NCBI GenBank assembly: GCA_903882935.1
Contig: CAIRZB010000012.1
Location: forward strand, 62,001 to 126,000
Reading direction: 5' to 3'
From: an uncultured Parafilimonas sp.
GTDB lineage: Bacteria; Bacteroidota; Bacteroidia; Chitinophagales; Chitinophagaceae
Length of the DNA stretch: 64,000 nt
Part shown: positions 27,098 to 35,413 of the stretch, in pieces
Position numbering within the stretch: the first letter of the stretch is position 1
Layout of the letters: each line of letters starts with the position of its first letter
The notes under the pieces: generated by a model
Databases searched by the model: none
Seen by the model: the letters and a program-made list of their open reading frames with translations, nothing else
What the model was told of the DNA's origin: nothing
Made by a program: the position numbers and the translations under genes

Positions 27098-28360
27098 TTA
27101 TTTGCCGTACTGTATGCGGTAAATGTAGCCACCGCCGTCATCTGCTACATAAATGGCACCGTCTGGCCCTTGCGCAAGGCCGCAAGGTTTGTGCTTGGGG
27201 CCTGTGGTGGCATTTTCATAGCCTGCACCGGCAAAATCATCGGCAAAAATTTCCCATTTGGGGGAGGGCTTGCCGTTTACAAACGGCACAAACGCAATAA
27301 GGTAGCCCTTTTTAAGTTCAGGCGATTTACCGTGGAAGGCAATAAAGGCACCGTTTTTATACCGTGCAGGAAAGGTGCTGCCGGTGTAAAACAGCAGGCC
27401 GTCTGCCGCCAAGTGCGCGGGGAAGGCCGCCACGGGGTCCTGCGCGTTGGCGCCGCCAGTTTTTTTACCATCGCCGCCGTACTCGGGGGCTAGTATTTTT
27501 TTATGCTGGTATTGGTCGTAATACACGTAGGGCCAGCCTCCGTTGCTGCCTTGGTGCAGCTCATACATGGTTTCGGCAGGCAGCAGGCTGGCCTGTTGTT
27601 CCGTGTACAGTTGGGGATATAAATCGTGCAATTGGTCGCGGTTGTGCTGCATTACAAACAGGCTGTTTGTGTGGGTGTTCCAGTTAATGCCCACTATGTT
27701 TTTAAGGCCGGTAGCATAACGCACACCGTCTTTGTACGTTTGGCCAGGTTTGCTGGCACTAAACTGCCACACGCCGCCAGCGGAATCTAACACAGGGCAG
27801 GGGTTGGGTGCCACTAGGGATTTGCCGGCTAAACACGCATTTACATACGAGCCTACCACCACGTATATGTGGCCGTTATTGTCCAACGTGATGGCTTTGG
27901 CATTGTCCCTGTCCCTATCAAGCAGGCCGGTGATGATTTTTTCGGGTGCCTCAGTATTTTTAACCTCGCCTTTCTCATCCAAGGCATACCGGAACACCTC
28001 GCTGTTGGAGGAGGCGTACAAGTAGCCCTCTTTCACAAACACGCCGGTGCCGGGGTAGTTGGCAAAACCGTTCTCGGCATCAAAGCCGCCGTTTTTTTCT
28101 GTGGCTGCCATATGCCATATGCCTTTGCCATTTTTAAGCCAGCCCAGCTTTACATATATGCTGCCTTGCTTGGTAACGGCAATATGGCGTGCACCGTCAA
28201 CACCTGTTGCCAGTACGCTGGCCGTAAAGCCCGACGGCAGTTTTAAGCCTGCCTCAGGCAGGGGTTTAACTGCCGCTTTCTTTTTTGTGGCACCGCCGCC
28301 CGCAAAAACCATACCTGTGCACACTAACGCAACGCTGGCCGAAAGGAATAATTTTTTCAT
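27098..28360 (-). CDS. Secreted glucose/sorbosone dehydrogenase-like beta-propeller (PQQ-type)
   Basis: A 420-residue exported protein with a signal peptide ending near FAGGG. The repeated blade motifs include GARHIAVTKQGSIYVKLG, GHIYVVVGSYVNACL, KNIVGINWNTHTNSLFVMQHNRDQL, NGGWPYVYYDQYQHK and HKPCGLAQGPDGAIYVADDGGGYIYRI. This is the NHL/sorbosone dehydrogenase (GSDH) family, which often uses PQQ. The catalytic His cannot be assigned with certainty. The likely role is oxidation of a sugar or polyol in the periplasm. The gene is divergent from the DUF3500 gene at 28532. Confidence 0.85.
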   Translation of the reverse strand: MKKLFLSASVALVCTGMVFAGGGATKKKAAVKPLPEAGLKLPSGFTASVLATGVDGARHIAVTKQGSIYVKLGWLKNGKGIWHMAATEKNGGFDAENGFANYPGTGVFVKEGYLYASSNSEVFRYALDEKGEVKNTEAPEKIITGLLDRDRDNAKAITLDNNGHIYVVVGSYVNACLAGKSLVAPNPCPVLDSAGGVWQFSASKPGQTYKDGVRYATGLKNIVGINWNTHTNSLFVMQHNRDQLHDLYPQLYTEQQASLLPAETMYELHQGSNGGWPYVYYDQYQHKKILAPEYGGDGKKTGGANAQDPVAAFPAHLAADGLLFYTGSTFPARYKNGAFIAFHGKSPELKKGYLIAFVPFVNGKPSPKWEIFADDFAGAGYENATTGPKHKPCGLAQGPDGAIYVADDGGGYIYRIQYGK

Positions 28361-28531
28361 AATGGTTACACCTTATATGTTGCGGTAAAGATAATAGCTG
28401 TTGACTAACATAGGCTTACCAAAATGCACTCACAATATAAAAAGCGGAATAATGGTGAAAATATGCATGTATATTTACGGCGTACGGCGCGTTGTGCCGG
28501 ATATTCCAATTTATTTTGTAATGCCCCAAGT

Positions 28532-29548
28532 ATGAAAAAAACGATTGTTGCAGCCCTATGTTATTTTGTGTTCGCCATTGCAGGCCACGCGCAGGGGATG
28601 GCCGGTGCCGCAGAAAAGTTTATTAACAGCCTTGACACCACCCAAAAACTAAAGGCGTTGTACCCATTTGATATTGACGAGCGGTATAATTTTAACTATG
28701 TGCCGTTGGATAACCGCAAGGGTATTGAGATGAATGCACTTACCGATGCACAAAAGGCAGCGGCCTTTGATTTGCTGAAAACCTGCTTGAGCACCGAAAC
28801 TGTTACTAAAGCCAAAAGCATTATGATGCTTGATTCGATATTGAAAAGGCTGGAAAACCGCAAACCCGACGACCACTTCCGTGATACCGGCAAATATTTT
28901 ATTACCATATTTGGCATACCGGCACCTAAAACCATTTGGGGTTGGAAGCTGGAAGGGCACCATGTGGCCTTTAATTTTTATGCCGATAAAAATGTACTGG
29001 TAGCCGGCACGCCCGGTTTTTTAGGTGCCAACCCGGCGGTAGTGCAGGACGGCCCCCAAAAGGGTGAGCAGGTGCTGAAGGATGAAACCGCTATGGGTTT
29101 TGCACTGCTGCATGCCTTGCAAGCTGTGCAATTGAAGGTTGCGGTGGTTGACACTACAGCCCCTGGGGAAATGATTACCAGTAACAAACGTGCGGTGATG
29201 GCGATAAACCCGCCGGGCGTTGGTTACGGCCAACTTACCCCAAACCAGCAGCAGCTTTTTTTGCAGTTGGTCCGTTTGTATGTTAACCGGTACACAAGGC
29301 TGTTTGCCAATAAAATGTTGAAGGATATTGAGGCTGGGGGGCTAAACAACCTTTATTTTGCATGGGCCGGGTTTACTGACGGGCCAGGTTTGGGCCACCC
29401 GCATTATTACCGCATACAGGGGCCAACCCTTATAATTGAGTACGATAATACCCAAACAAATGCCAACCATGTGCACACTGTTGTGCGCGACCTTAAACAC
29501 GATTTTGGTGGCGACCTTTTGCTGCAGCACTACCGTGCGGCGCATTAA
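28532..29548 (+). CDS. Exported DUF3500 protein
   Basis: ATG 28532 gives a signal peptide (MKKTIVAALCYFVFAIAGHAQ). The body shows the DUF3500 order: FDIDERYNFNYVPLDNRKGI, LTDAQKAAAFDLLKTCLS, YFITIFGIPAPKTIWGWKLEGHHVAFNF, PAVVQDGPQKGEQVLKDE and a C-terminal HTVVRDLKHDFGGDLLLQHY. The family is widespread in Bacteroidota and Planctomycetota and has no established function. The conserved GHHVAFN and acidic/His residues suggest a metal-dependent enzyme, which is inference. About 338 residues. Confidence 0.9.
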   Translation: MKKTIVAALCYFVFAIAGHAQGMAGAAEKFINSLDTTQKLKALYPFDIDERYNFNYVPLDNRKGIEMNALTDAQKAAAFDLLKTCLSTETVTKAKSIMMLDSILKRLENRKPDDHFRDTGKYFITIFGIPAPKTIWGWKLEGHHVAFNFYADKNVLVAGTPGFLGANPAVVQDGPQKGEQVLKDETAMGFALLHALQAVQLKVAVVDTTAPGEMITSNKRAVMAINPPGVGYGQLTPNQQQLFLQLVRLYVNRYTRLFANKMLKDIEAGGLNNLYFAWAGFTDGPGLGHPHYYRIQGPTLIIEYDNTQTNANHVHTVVRDLKHDFGGDLLLQHYRAAH

Positions 29549-29836
29549 TGTTGGTAGTGGCAGCTGGTTTGGCTTTACAAAATGGCAAAGCCGGTGTTTA
29601 TTTGACATTGCCGAAAACTTACGCACAACAAATATTTCCGCAAACGATTCCGCTGAAATAGGTGGGGGTAACGCCTTTCTATGCCTTGGTGCCTCATTAA
29701 CTTTACACTTGTAAGGCAGCAAATTAATAACATTGACAATATTGTATAGCTTTTGCGCCGCGTGATGTTGTAAGAAAGTGTTTGTAAAAGCTATTGTAAG
29801 TAGTCTCATAAGCAGGTTTTAAAAAATGCTTATTCC

Positions 29837-29863
29837 GGGCTTCCTTTTAAGGAGGCCCTTTTT
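29837..29863 (+). terminator. Intrinsic terminator, plus strand
   Basis: GGGCTTCC (29837-29844), loop TTTTAA, GGAGGCCC (29851-29858), then five T. A short stem AAGCA/TGCTT (29810/29827) precedes it. It lies 290 bases after the DUF3500 stop, so it ends either that transcript or a short RNA. Confidence 0.7.
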
Positions 29864-29990
29864 GCCGCCGGGTTTCTAGTGTTTTTGTGTAAACCGGCTA
29901 AAAAGTATCCACAACAACTGTTACCGCAAACGTTTTCGGTGGCGGCGGGTCAGGAAATTGACATTGGTAAGGTACCCCAGTATTAACTTT

Positions 29991-30131
29991 AGTTAGTAGA
30001 TAGAATCAGATATTATCAGCAGTAAGTTTTTGGTTACCTGGTTGTACAGTTATATGCTAAAGCAAATTTTTTACGTGCTTGTTTTATAAAATTTGCTGAT
30101 TGTGGCTTCCTTTTCAGGAAGCCTTTTTTTT
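29991..30131 (+). ncRNA. Candidate small structured RNA ending in an intrinsic terminator
   Basis: No ORF lies here. A possible promoter (TTGG 29964, N17, TAACTTTA 29984) is followed by a perfect 10-bp stem AGCAAATTTT (30061-30070)/AAAATTTGCT (30088-30097). A terminator hairpin follows, GGCTTCC/GGAAGCC at 30104-30123, with eight T to 30131. The T-run is on the plus strand, so the element cannot serve the minus-strand LacI gene that ends at 30134. The 5' end is a guess and no RNA family was recognised. Confidence 0.4.
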
Positions 30132-30133
30132 GG

Positions 30134-31132
30134 CTACAACGATCCCCCTTCCACCAATGTGGCTGGTATTGACAGTTCACGCACAAAAGTTTTGCCGTCA
30201 AAAACTTCTTGTAACCTTTTAAATGCTAGCCTGCCCAGCTTGTTGCCGTTGGTTTCTACAAATGTTACGGCAGGGTTGTAAAGTGTAGGTAACATGCCGT
30301 TGCTAATGGCTATTAGGCCAATATCCGCCGGCATTGTCAGTTTGCTTTTTTGTATGGCCCGCATGGCAGGTATTAAAATATTGTCGCCATTGCAAAAAAT
30401 GGCATCGGGCGGGTTGGGTGTTTGCAATTCATGCATTGTTATCGGTTCAAAGTCTTGCACACTGTCCGAAAACCTTATGTCTAAGATAGTTTTGGGTGAT
30501 AGTTGTTTGATGGTATTTTCAAATGCAGCGGCTCTTTTTTGGTTAACGCTCAGGCTTGGTTTGCCCCAAAACAGGCAAAGCACGTGCTTTTTGTTGCTTT
30601 GTACCAGCCGCTTTGCTGCCAGTGTGGCTGCCTCGTGGTCGGCAAAGCAAATCTTATCGCAGGCTTCAAACTCGGGCACCCGGTCGAAAAATATAATGGG
30701 TATGCCAATTTCGGGCAGTTTTAAAAAAGGTTTTATGTCAACGGTGTTTTCCGTAACGGAAACAAAGAGGCCGTCCACCCGGTTTTTCTTCATGATGTGT
30801 AGGTTGCGGGCTTCGGTTTCTGCGCTTTCGCCCGACTGTAACACCAATAGCGAGTAGCCGGCTTTGCCAACTTCCTCATCCAGCGCGGCGATAAAATACT
30901 CGTAAAACAGGTTTTGGAAATAAGGCACAATCACACCAAGTATCTTGCTTTTGTTGGTACGCAGGTTAACGGCAAACGTATTGGGTTCGTATTCGGTAAG
31001 TTCGGCCAGTTCTTTAACCCTTTGCCGGGTGGCGGGTGAAATATCGGGGTGGTCCTTCAGCGCCCGCGAAACGGTTGAAACGCTCAGGCCCAATTTTTCT
31101 GCAAGCTTTTTTAGGGTACTAAACTGTTTCAT
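30134..31132 (-). CDS. LacI-family transcriptional regulator
   Basis: A 332-residue regulator with an N-terminal HTH (TLKKLAEKLGLSVSTVSRALKDHPDISPATR) and hinge (YEPNTFAVNLRTNKSKILGVIVPY). The periplasmic-binding-like effector domain includes VDGLFVSVTENT, IPIIFFDRVPE and GLIAISNGMLPTLYNPAVTFV. It is the usual CcpA/sugar-responsive type, but no carbohydrate operon is adjacent, so the target and ligand are unknown. An A/T-rich region with TACATTTG upstream may hold its own promoter and operator. Confidence 0.95.
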   Translation of the reverse strand: MKQFSTLKKLAEKLGLSVSTVSRALKDHPDISPATRQRVKELAELTEYEPNTFAVNLRTNKSKILGVIVPYFQNLFYEYFIAALDEEVGKAGYSLLVLQSGESAETEARNLHIMKKNRVDGLFVSVTENTVDIKPFLKLPEIGIPIIFFDRVPEFEACDKICFADHEAATLAAKRLVQSNKKHVLCLFWGKPSLSVNQKRAAAFENTIKQLSPKTILDIRFSDSVQDFEPITMHELQTPNPPDAIFCNGDNILIPAMRAIQKSKLTMPADIGLIAISNGMLPTLYNPAVTFVETNGNKLGRLAFKRLQEVFDGKTFVRELSIPATLVEGGSL

Positions 31133-31170
31133 CCATTTGCGTTTATGGGGTGCTGGCGGTATCGCTCAAC

Positions 31171-31178
31171 CAAATGTA
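31171..31178 (-). promoter_or_regulatory. Candidate -7 element for the LacI gene
   Basis: On the minus strand this reads TACATTTG, an exact TAnnTTTG match, 39 bases before the start. The neighbouring repeat of ACATTTG (also at about 31180-31186) could be part of an autoregulatory operator. Confidence 0.45.
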
Positions 31179-31390
31179 AACAAATGTTTTGGAAAATTTG
31201 GGGGTTGCTGAAAACTAGAAAGTCATGCAAGCGAAACACTTAATGCTTGTATTGGTTTTTGTTTGAGTGTATAGAAACCAACCAGTTGCAAAGGAATGGC
31301 AACAGGCTTGGCCGCTGAGCCAATAAATGGTAGGCTGGTATTACATTTTCAAATTCTCAAATCATCAAATTTTCAAATTCCGAGCAAATT

Positions 31391-33067
31391 TCACTTACCA
31401 TAGCCCGGCCCTTTTATAAACCTGCCGGGTTTGGCACCGGTATGGTCGCCGTCTTTCAATACCTGCACACCGTTTACAAATACATGCAATACACCTGTGG
31501 CATATTGGAAAGGTTTGTCATAAGTGGAGTGGTCGCTAATGGTGGCGGGGTTAAACACCACCACATCCGCATAATTGCCCACAGCAAGTTCGCCACGTTT
31601 TTGCAGTTTTAGGTTGGTGGCGGGCAGTTTGGCCAGCTTATGGATGGCTTGTTGCAAGGTTAACACTTTTTCATCACGCACATAATGGCCTATAACCCGC
31701 ACAAAATTGCCAAAGGCGCGCGGGTGTTCGCTTGATTTTAGAAAAGCACTGTCTGTAATGTTTAGCGATGCCGCGTCGCTGCCGAAGCTCACCCATGGCT
31801 GGGCTACCTGCTTTTTCACATTGTCTTCATTCATTAAAAAATAGGCCACTTCCACACGGGTGCTGTCTTCCACAATAAGGTTCATGGCGGTTTCTTCGGG
31901 GGTGCTGTTGCGCAATTTTGCTACCTCGGCCAGTGTTTTGCCGTTGTATTTCTTTAACGAGTCAAGCCTAAAGCCCAGCATCAACACTTTGTCTGGACTG
32001 CCTGCGCCATAATATAGGTTTTCCCAGCCGTTGCCGGGGCTGTTCATGGCTTTTTTCATTTCGGCGCGAATTGCAGGGTCGTGCAGCCGCTGCCACAGTT
32101 TGCCAAAGCCGCCGTCCTGCAGGGTAGGGGGGAAGGCTGCCGTCATGCCTGTCGCGCCTGCCAGATAGGTGTACATGTCGGCGGTTATGTGCAGTCCCGC
32201 TTTATTGGCGGAATCAACTTTCTTAATCACCAGGTCCATCTTGGGCCAGTTGTCCTTGCCGCCCGCTTTCAGATGGAAAATTTCCGCGTGAATATTGGCC
32301 TGTTTGGCAATGGTAATCAGTTCGTCAACCGCCTGCAGCAGGTTGTTGCCTTCGCTGCGCATGTGGCTGATGTACATGCCGTTGTATGCGCTGGCAACTT
32401 TGCTTAATGCCACCAGTTCATCTGTTTTCGCAAAAAAGCCCGGCGGGTAAATAAGCGCCGTGCTTACGCCCATGGCACCCTCGCGCATAGCAAGCGCCAC
32501 CTGCGCCTTCATGCTGTCCAGTTCGGCGGGGGTGGGGGCGCGGTTGTCTTCACCCATCACATAATCGCGTACCTCGGCGGCGCCAACAAATGAGGTCACG
32601 TTGCAGGATACGCCTTTCTTCTCCAGCCCGGTTAGGTATTCGCCCAGCGTGTTCCAGTCAACCGCGAATTTTATATCTCCCCAGGCGCCGGTTTGGGCTT
32701 CCTGTTTCATTCGGGCATTAAGCGGGCCCGCGCTGCCGCCCTCGCCCATCACTTCAAGGGTTACGCCCTGGCGTATGTCGCCCTGGCTGGTACCATCGTG
32801 CAGCAACGCAACATCGCTTTGGCTAAGCATGTTAACAAAGCCAGGTGCCACGGCCTGCCCCTTGGCATCGGTTTCGGTTTTCCCGGATGCTTTTGACAGG
32901 TCACCGATAAAAGCAATGGTATCGGCATTGATGCCGATGTCGGCTTTATACGGCTCGCCCCCGTTGCCGTCGTAAACAACGCCGTTACGGATGATGGTAT
33001 CGTATTGCTGTTTTTGCGAACAGGCAAAAAGCGTGAACAGGTAAACTGTAAGTATAATATTTTTCAT
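31391..33067 (-). CDS. N-acyl-D-amino-acid deacylase-like lipoprotein (amidohydrolase)
   Basis: A 558-residue lipoprotein (lipobox LFTLFAC) of the D-aminoacylase branch of amidohydrolases. Family marks are DTIIRNGVVYDGNGG, VAPGFVNML, RQGVTLEVMGEGGSAGPL, GVSTALIYPPG, GMYISHMRSEG (His), AEIFHLKAGG (His) and SFGSDAAS (Asp). The first metal pair HxH that normally follows PGF-hydrophobic is absent: the segment reads NMLSQSD. The usual Cys ligand position reads EVMGEG. This matches a known divergent subgroup, so either metal binding is reduced to one site or the substrate differs. It is followed downstream by glutaminyl cyclase and an FAD oxidoreductase only in the sense of nearby same-strand genes; a shared transcript is not proven. 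Confidence 0.88.
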   Translation of the reverse strand: MKNIILTVYLFTLFACSQKQQYDTIIRNGVVYDGNGGEPYKADIGINADTIAFIGDLSKASGKTETDAKGQAVAPGFVNMLSQSDVALLHDGTSQGDIRQGVTLEVMGEGGSAGPLNARMKQEAQTGAWGDIKFAVDWNTLGEYLTGLEKKGVSCNVTSFVGAAEVRDYVMGEDNRAPTPAELDSMKAQVALAMREGAMGVSTALIYPPGFFAKTDELVALSKVASAYNGMYISHMRSEGNNLLQAVDELITIAKQANIHAEIFHLKAGGKDNWPKMDLVIKKVDSANKAGLHITADMYTYLAGATGMTAAFPPTLQDGGFGKLWQRLHDPAIRAEMKKAMNSPGNGWENLYYGAGSPDKVLMLGFRLDSLKKYNGKTLAEVAKLRNSTPEETAMNLIVEDSTRVEVAYFLMNEDNVKKQVAQPWVSFGSDAASLNITDSAFLKSSEHPRAFGNFVRVIGHYVRDEKVLTLQQAIHKLAKLPATNLKLQKRGELAVGNYADVVVFNPATISDHSTYDKPFQYATGVLHVFVNGVQVLKDGDHTGAKPGRFIKGPGYGK

Positions 33068-33199
33068 GCAAATAGTTGTTGTTACACCAAACAGGTTTTT
33101 ATAGCACTACCGGCCCGGTGGGTGGTTACTGCACGAAAGTTAGGCAATAGTTTTAATGCCAGCCAAGATTTTGTAATTATTAGCGGCCAGGGTTACTAT

Positions 33200-34021
33200 T
33201 TAATTCAATTTCATTTCAAAAATCAGCGGCCAATTTTTCCCGGTTATATAAAAGCTGTTTTTGGCTGCGTCATAGGCTATTCCGTTCAGCACGTCGTTGC
33301 CTTGGTCCCAGTCTTCGGGGTAGGTTACCCCAGCCTTGTCGAGCAAGCCGGTTAAGTCAAGCCTACCCAATACCTTTCCGCTAACAGGGTCAATTTTTAT
33401 AATCGTGTTGGTTTCCCAAATATTGGCATACACAATGCCGTTTACATATTCCAACTCATTAATGCGGGTTACCGGCCCGTACTCGTCAGTAACGCCGGTA
33501 ATGCGTTTAATATTAAACGATTCTGGGTCAACAAAATATAGGTTGCTGCTGCCAGTGCTAATAACCAATTCGGTGTCGTTGTGTGTCATGCCCCAGCCTT
33601 CGCCCGTTGTCCATTCAAACTCTTTTATTTTTTTAAAATTCACCGGGTCATACACAAAAACCTTTTGTTCTTTATAGGTTAGCTGGTATAGTTTGTTGTT
33701 GAGTATGGATATGCCTTCGCCAAAATACTGCTTGTCTAGTTTTATCAGCTTGTCGGCCTTGCCCGTGGTAAGCTCATTGATGCGCAGGGTGCTTTCACCA
33801 TAGTTACCGGTGCTTTCGTACAGTTTGTTGTTTAGCAAAAACAGCCCCTCTGTATAGCTGGTGGTATCGTGCGGGTATGTTTTTATGATGGTATAAGTTA
33901 TGGCGGGCGGCACCGGGTTGGGGTTAGCGGCCGGCTTTGGGTCGCTGGTGGGGTTACCGCAACTATAAAACATGGTTGCCAAAAACAACAGGGCTGGTAC
34001 TAATTTTTTTATGTTGTGCAT
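33200..34021 (-). CDS. Glutaminyl-peptide cyclotransferase, lipoprotein
   Basis: A 273-residue lipoprotein (lipobox LATMFYSC) of the bacterial/plant-type glutamine cyclotransferase family, a five-bladed propeller. Motifs are YPHDTTSYTEGLFLLNNKLYESTGNYGESTLR, FGEGISILNNKLYQLTYKE, EGWGMTHNDTELVISTGSSNLYFVDPE, RINELEYVNGIVYANIWETN and DVLNGIAYD. It converts N-terminal Gln of exported peptides to pyroglutamate. It acts outside the inner membrane and may protect exported proteins whose first residue after signal cleavage is Gln, which is frequent in this phylum. Confidence 0.93.
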   Translation of the reverse strand: MHNIKKLVPALLFLATMFYSCGNPTSDPKPAANPNPVPPAITYTIIKTYPHDTTSYTEGLFLLNNKLYESTGNYGESTLRINELTTGKADKLIKLDKQYFGEGISILNNKLYQLTYKEQKVFVYDPVNFKKIKEFEWTTGEGWGMTHNDTELVISTGSSNLYFVDPESFNIKRITGVTDEYGPVTRINELEYVNGIVYANIWETNTIIKIDPVSGKVLGRLDLTGLLDKAGVTYPEDWDQGNDVLNGIAYDAAKNSFYITGKNWPLIFEMKLN

Positions 34022-34075
34022 GTTAATGCCGGTATTTGCCGCGAATATAGCAAGCGCGGTGTAAAAGTTTTGTTA

Positions 34076-35206
34076 TTACCCTAAAACCAGGTCGGCTGCT
34101 TTTTCGGCCATTATGGGTGCCAACGCAACACCCATGCCATTGCAGGTAACCATAGCGTAGGTGTTGGGCCCAATTTGTTTAGCCACTGGCTGTTTGTTTT
34201 CGGTAAAACCCATAATACCGCTCCAGCGTTGTTCAATGGCAAAAGGCTGCCCGGCCAAAATGTGGGTTCGTAAAAAACGCTCCAATTCGCCTTGTATGTT
34301 TTCCGTTGTTTCCAACGTGTTGGTAGTTTCCTGCGCCACGGCCATGTTTCTGGCGCCGCCCAGCAATACCCGGTTACCCACGTTACGAAAATAATAAAAG
34401 CCCTCGTCGTAGTGGAAGGTGCCGCTCAACGGCAGGTTTTCTATGGGGGCTGTAAGTAAAATCTGCCCCCGGGCAGGCGTAACTGTCATGTTATTTACCA
34501 AACCGCCGGTAAAAGCGTTGGTGCAAAACAAAAGCCTGCCTGCGGTTAAGGTTATGCCGTTGCCTGTAATTACGGTAACGCCATTTTCATCGCTCTGCCA
34601 AGTTGCAACGGTTGTAGCGTACAATATATCTATGCCCAGCGATAATACTTTTTGCGTAAGTGCTTGTACCAGTTTGCCGCTGTGTATGCCGGCCTCCAAG
34701 GTGTTTTCAACCAAAGCCGCAAAGCCTGTTAAATTAAACTGCGCCAGCTTATCGTTACGGCGCATGAAAGTTTCGGGCTGGCCGGTTATTTTTTCCATGC
34801 CTTTGTTTAGCCATGCTAGGTTTTCCTGTAAGTCCGCTATAATTTCGTTTTCTTGGTTAAGCAGCTCATAACCGCCGCAGCTATCCCAATCAATTATTTT
34901 GGCGTTGAACTGGGCCCTTATTTTTTCCAGCCCTTTGTAGCGCATCTCTGCCACCCTCAACATGGCGTCTTCACCCTGTAGGTGGTAATCCGCCAACAGC
35001 TCCGTGGGGCTGCCAAAGCAAGCAAAACCTGCGTTGCGGGTAGATGCACCGCAGGGTATCGGGCTTTTTTCCAGCAAAAGTATTTTTACGTGGGGTTGCC
35101 GTTTATGCAGCTCTACAGCACTCCACAACCCGGCCAACCCGGCACCTACAATTATAACATCACGTTTTGCATAAAAGCTGTTGTTTTCCCAAAATGAAAT
35201 CTGCAT
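34076..35206 (-). CDS. FAD-dependent amino-acid oxidase-like oxidoreductase (DAO family)
   Basis: A 376-residue flavoprotein. The Rossmann dinucleotide motif VIIVGAGLAGLWSAVEL is followed by LLLEKSPIPCGASTRNAGFACFG, where the TRNAGF box is typical of the glycine/sarcosine oxidase-like DAO family. C-terminal marks are GHF-like WSGIMGFTENKQPVAKQIG and YAMVTCNGMGVALAPIMAEKAADLVLG. It oxidises an amine or amino acid; the substrate cannot be stated. Cytoplasmic. It is divergent from the OmpA gene at 35414. Confidence 0.88.
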   Translation of the reverse strand: MQISFWENNSFYAKRDVIIVGAGLAGLWSAVELHKRQPHVKILLLEKSPIPCGASTRNAGFACFGSPTELLADYHLQGEDAMLRVAEMRYKGLEKIRAQFNAKIIDWDSCGGYELLNQENEIIADLQENLAWLNKGMEKITGQPETFMRRNDKLAQFNLTGFAALVENTLEAGIHSGKLVQALTQKVLSLGIDILYATTVATWQSDENGVTVITGNGITLTAGRLLFCTNAFTGGLVNNMTVTPARGQILLTAPIENLPLSGTFHYDEGFYYFRNVGNRVLLGGARNMAVAQETTNTLETTENIQGELERFLRTHILAGQPFAIEQRWSGIMGFTENKQPVAKQIGPNTYAMVTCNGMGVALAPIMAEKAADLVLG

Positions 35207-35237
35207 GTAATCATATGTTTTTTTAAGAAATGTTCAT

Positions 35238-35245
35238 TACATTTG
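35238..35245 (+). promoter_or_regulatory. Candidate -7 element upstream of the OmpA gene
   Basis: TACATTTG, an exact TAnnTTTG match. It would imply a 5' UTR of about 165 nt; no -33 TTTG at standard spacing was found. Confidence 0.35.
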
Positions 35246-35413
35246 TCGCAACTTAAGTTTTTTTATCTATATGCCGTACTGCTGTGGGGCCTTCCCTCAT
35301 TAAAAATGTTTGGTTATAGCAATTGTATCAAATTGAATGTAACACAAACCTCTGTACCGGTTATACTTATAAAGACTTTGAGCAACTTACAAACTAACAT
35401 TAAACCTCATCCA

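Noticed and set aside
26996-27493. 165-residue plus-strand frame
   Set aside because: Antisense to the sorbosone-dehydrogenase-like gene, whose blade motifs are clear.
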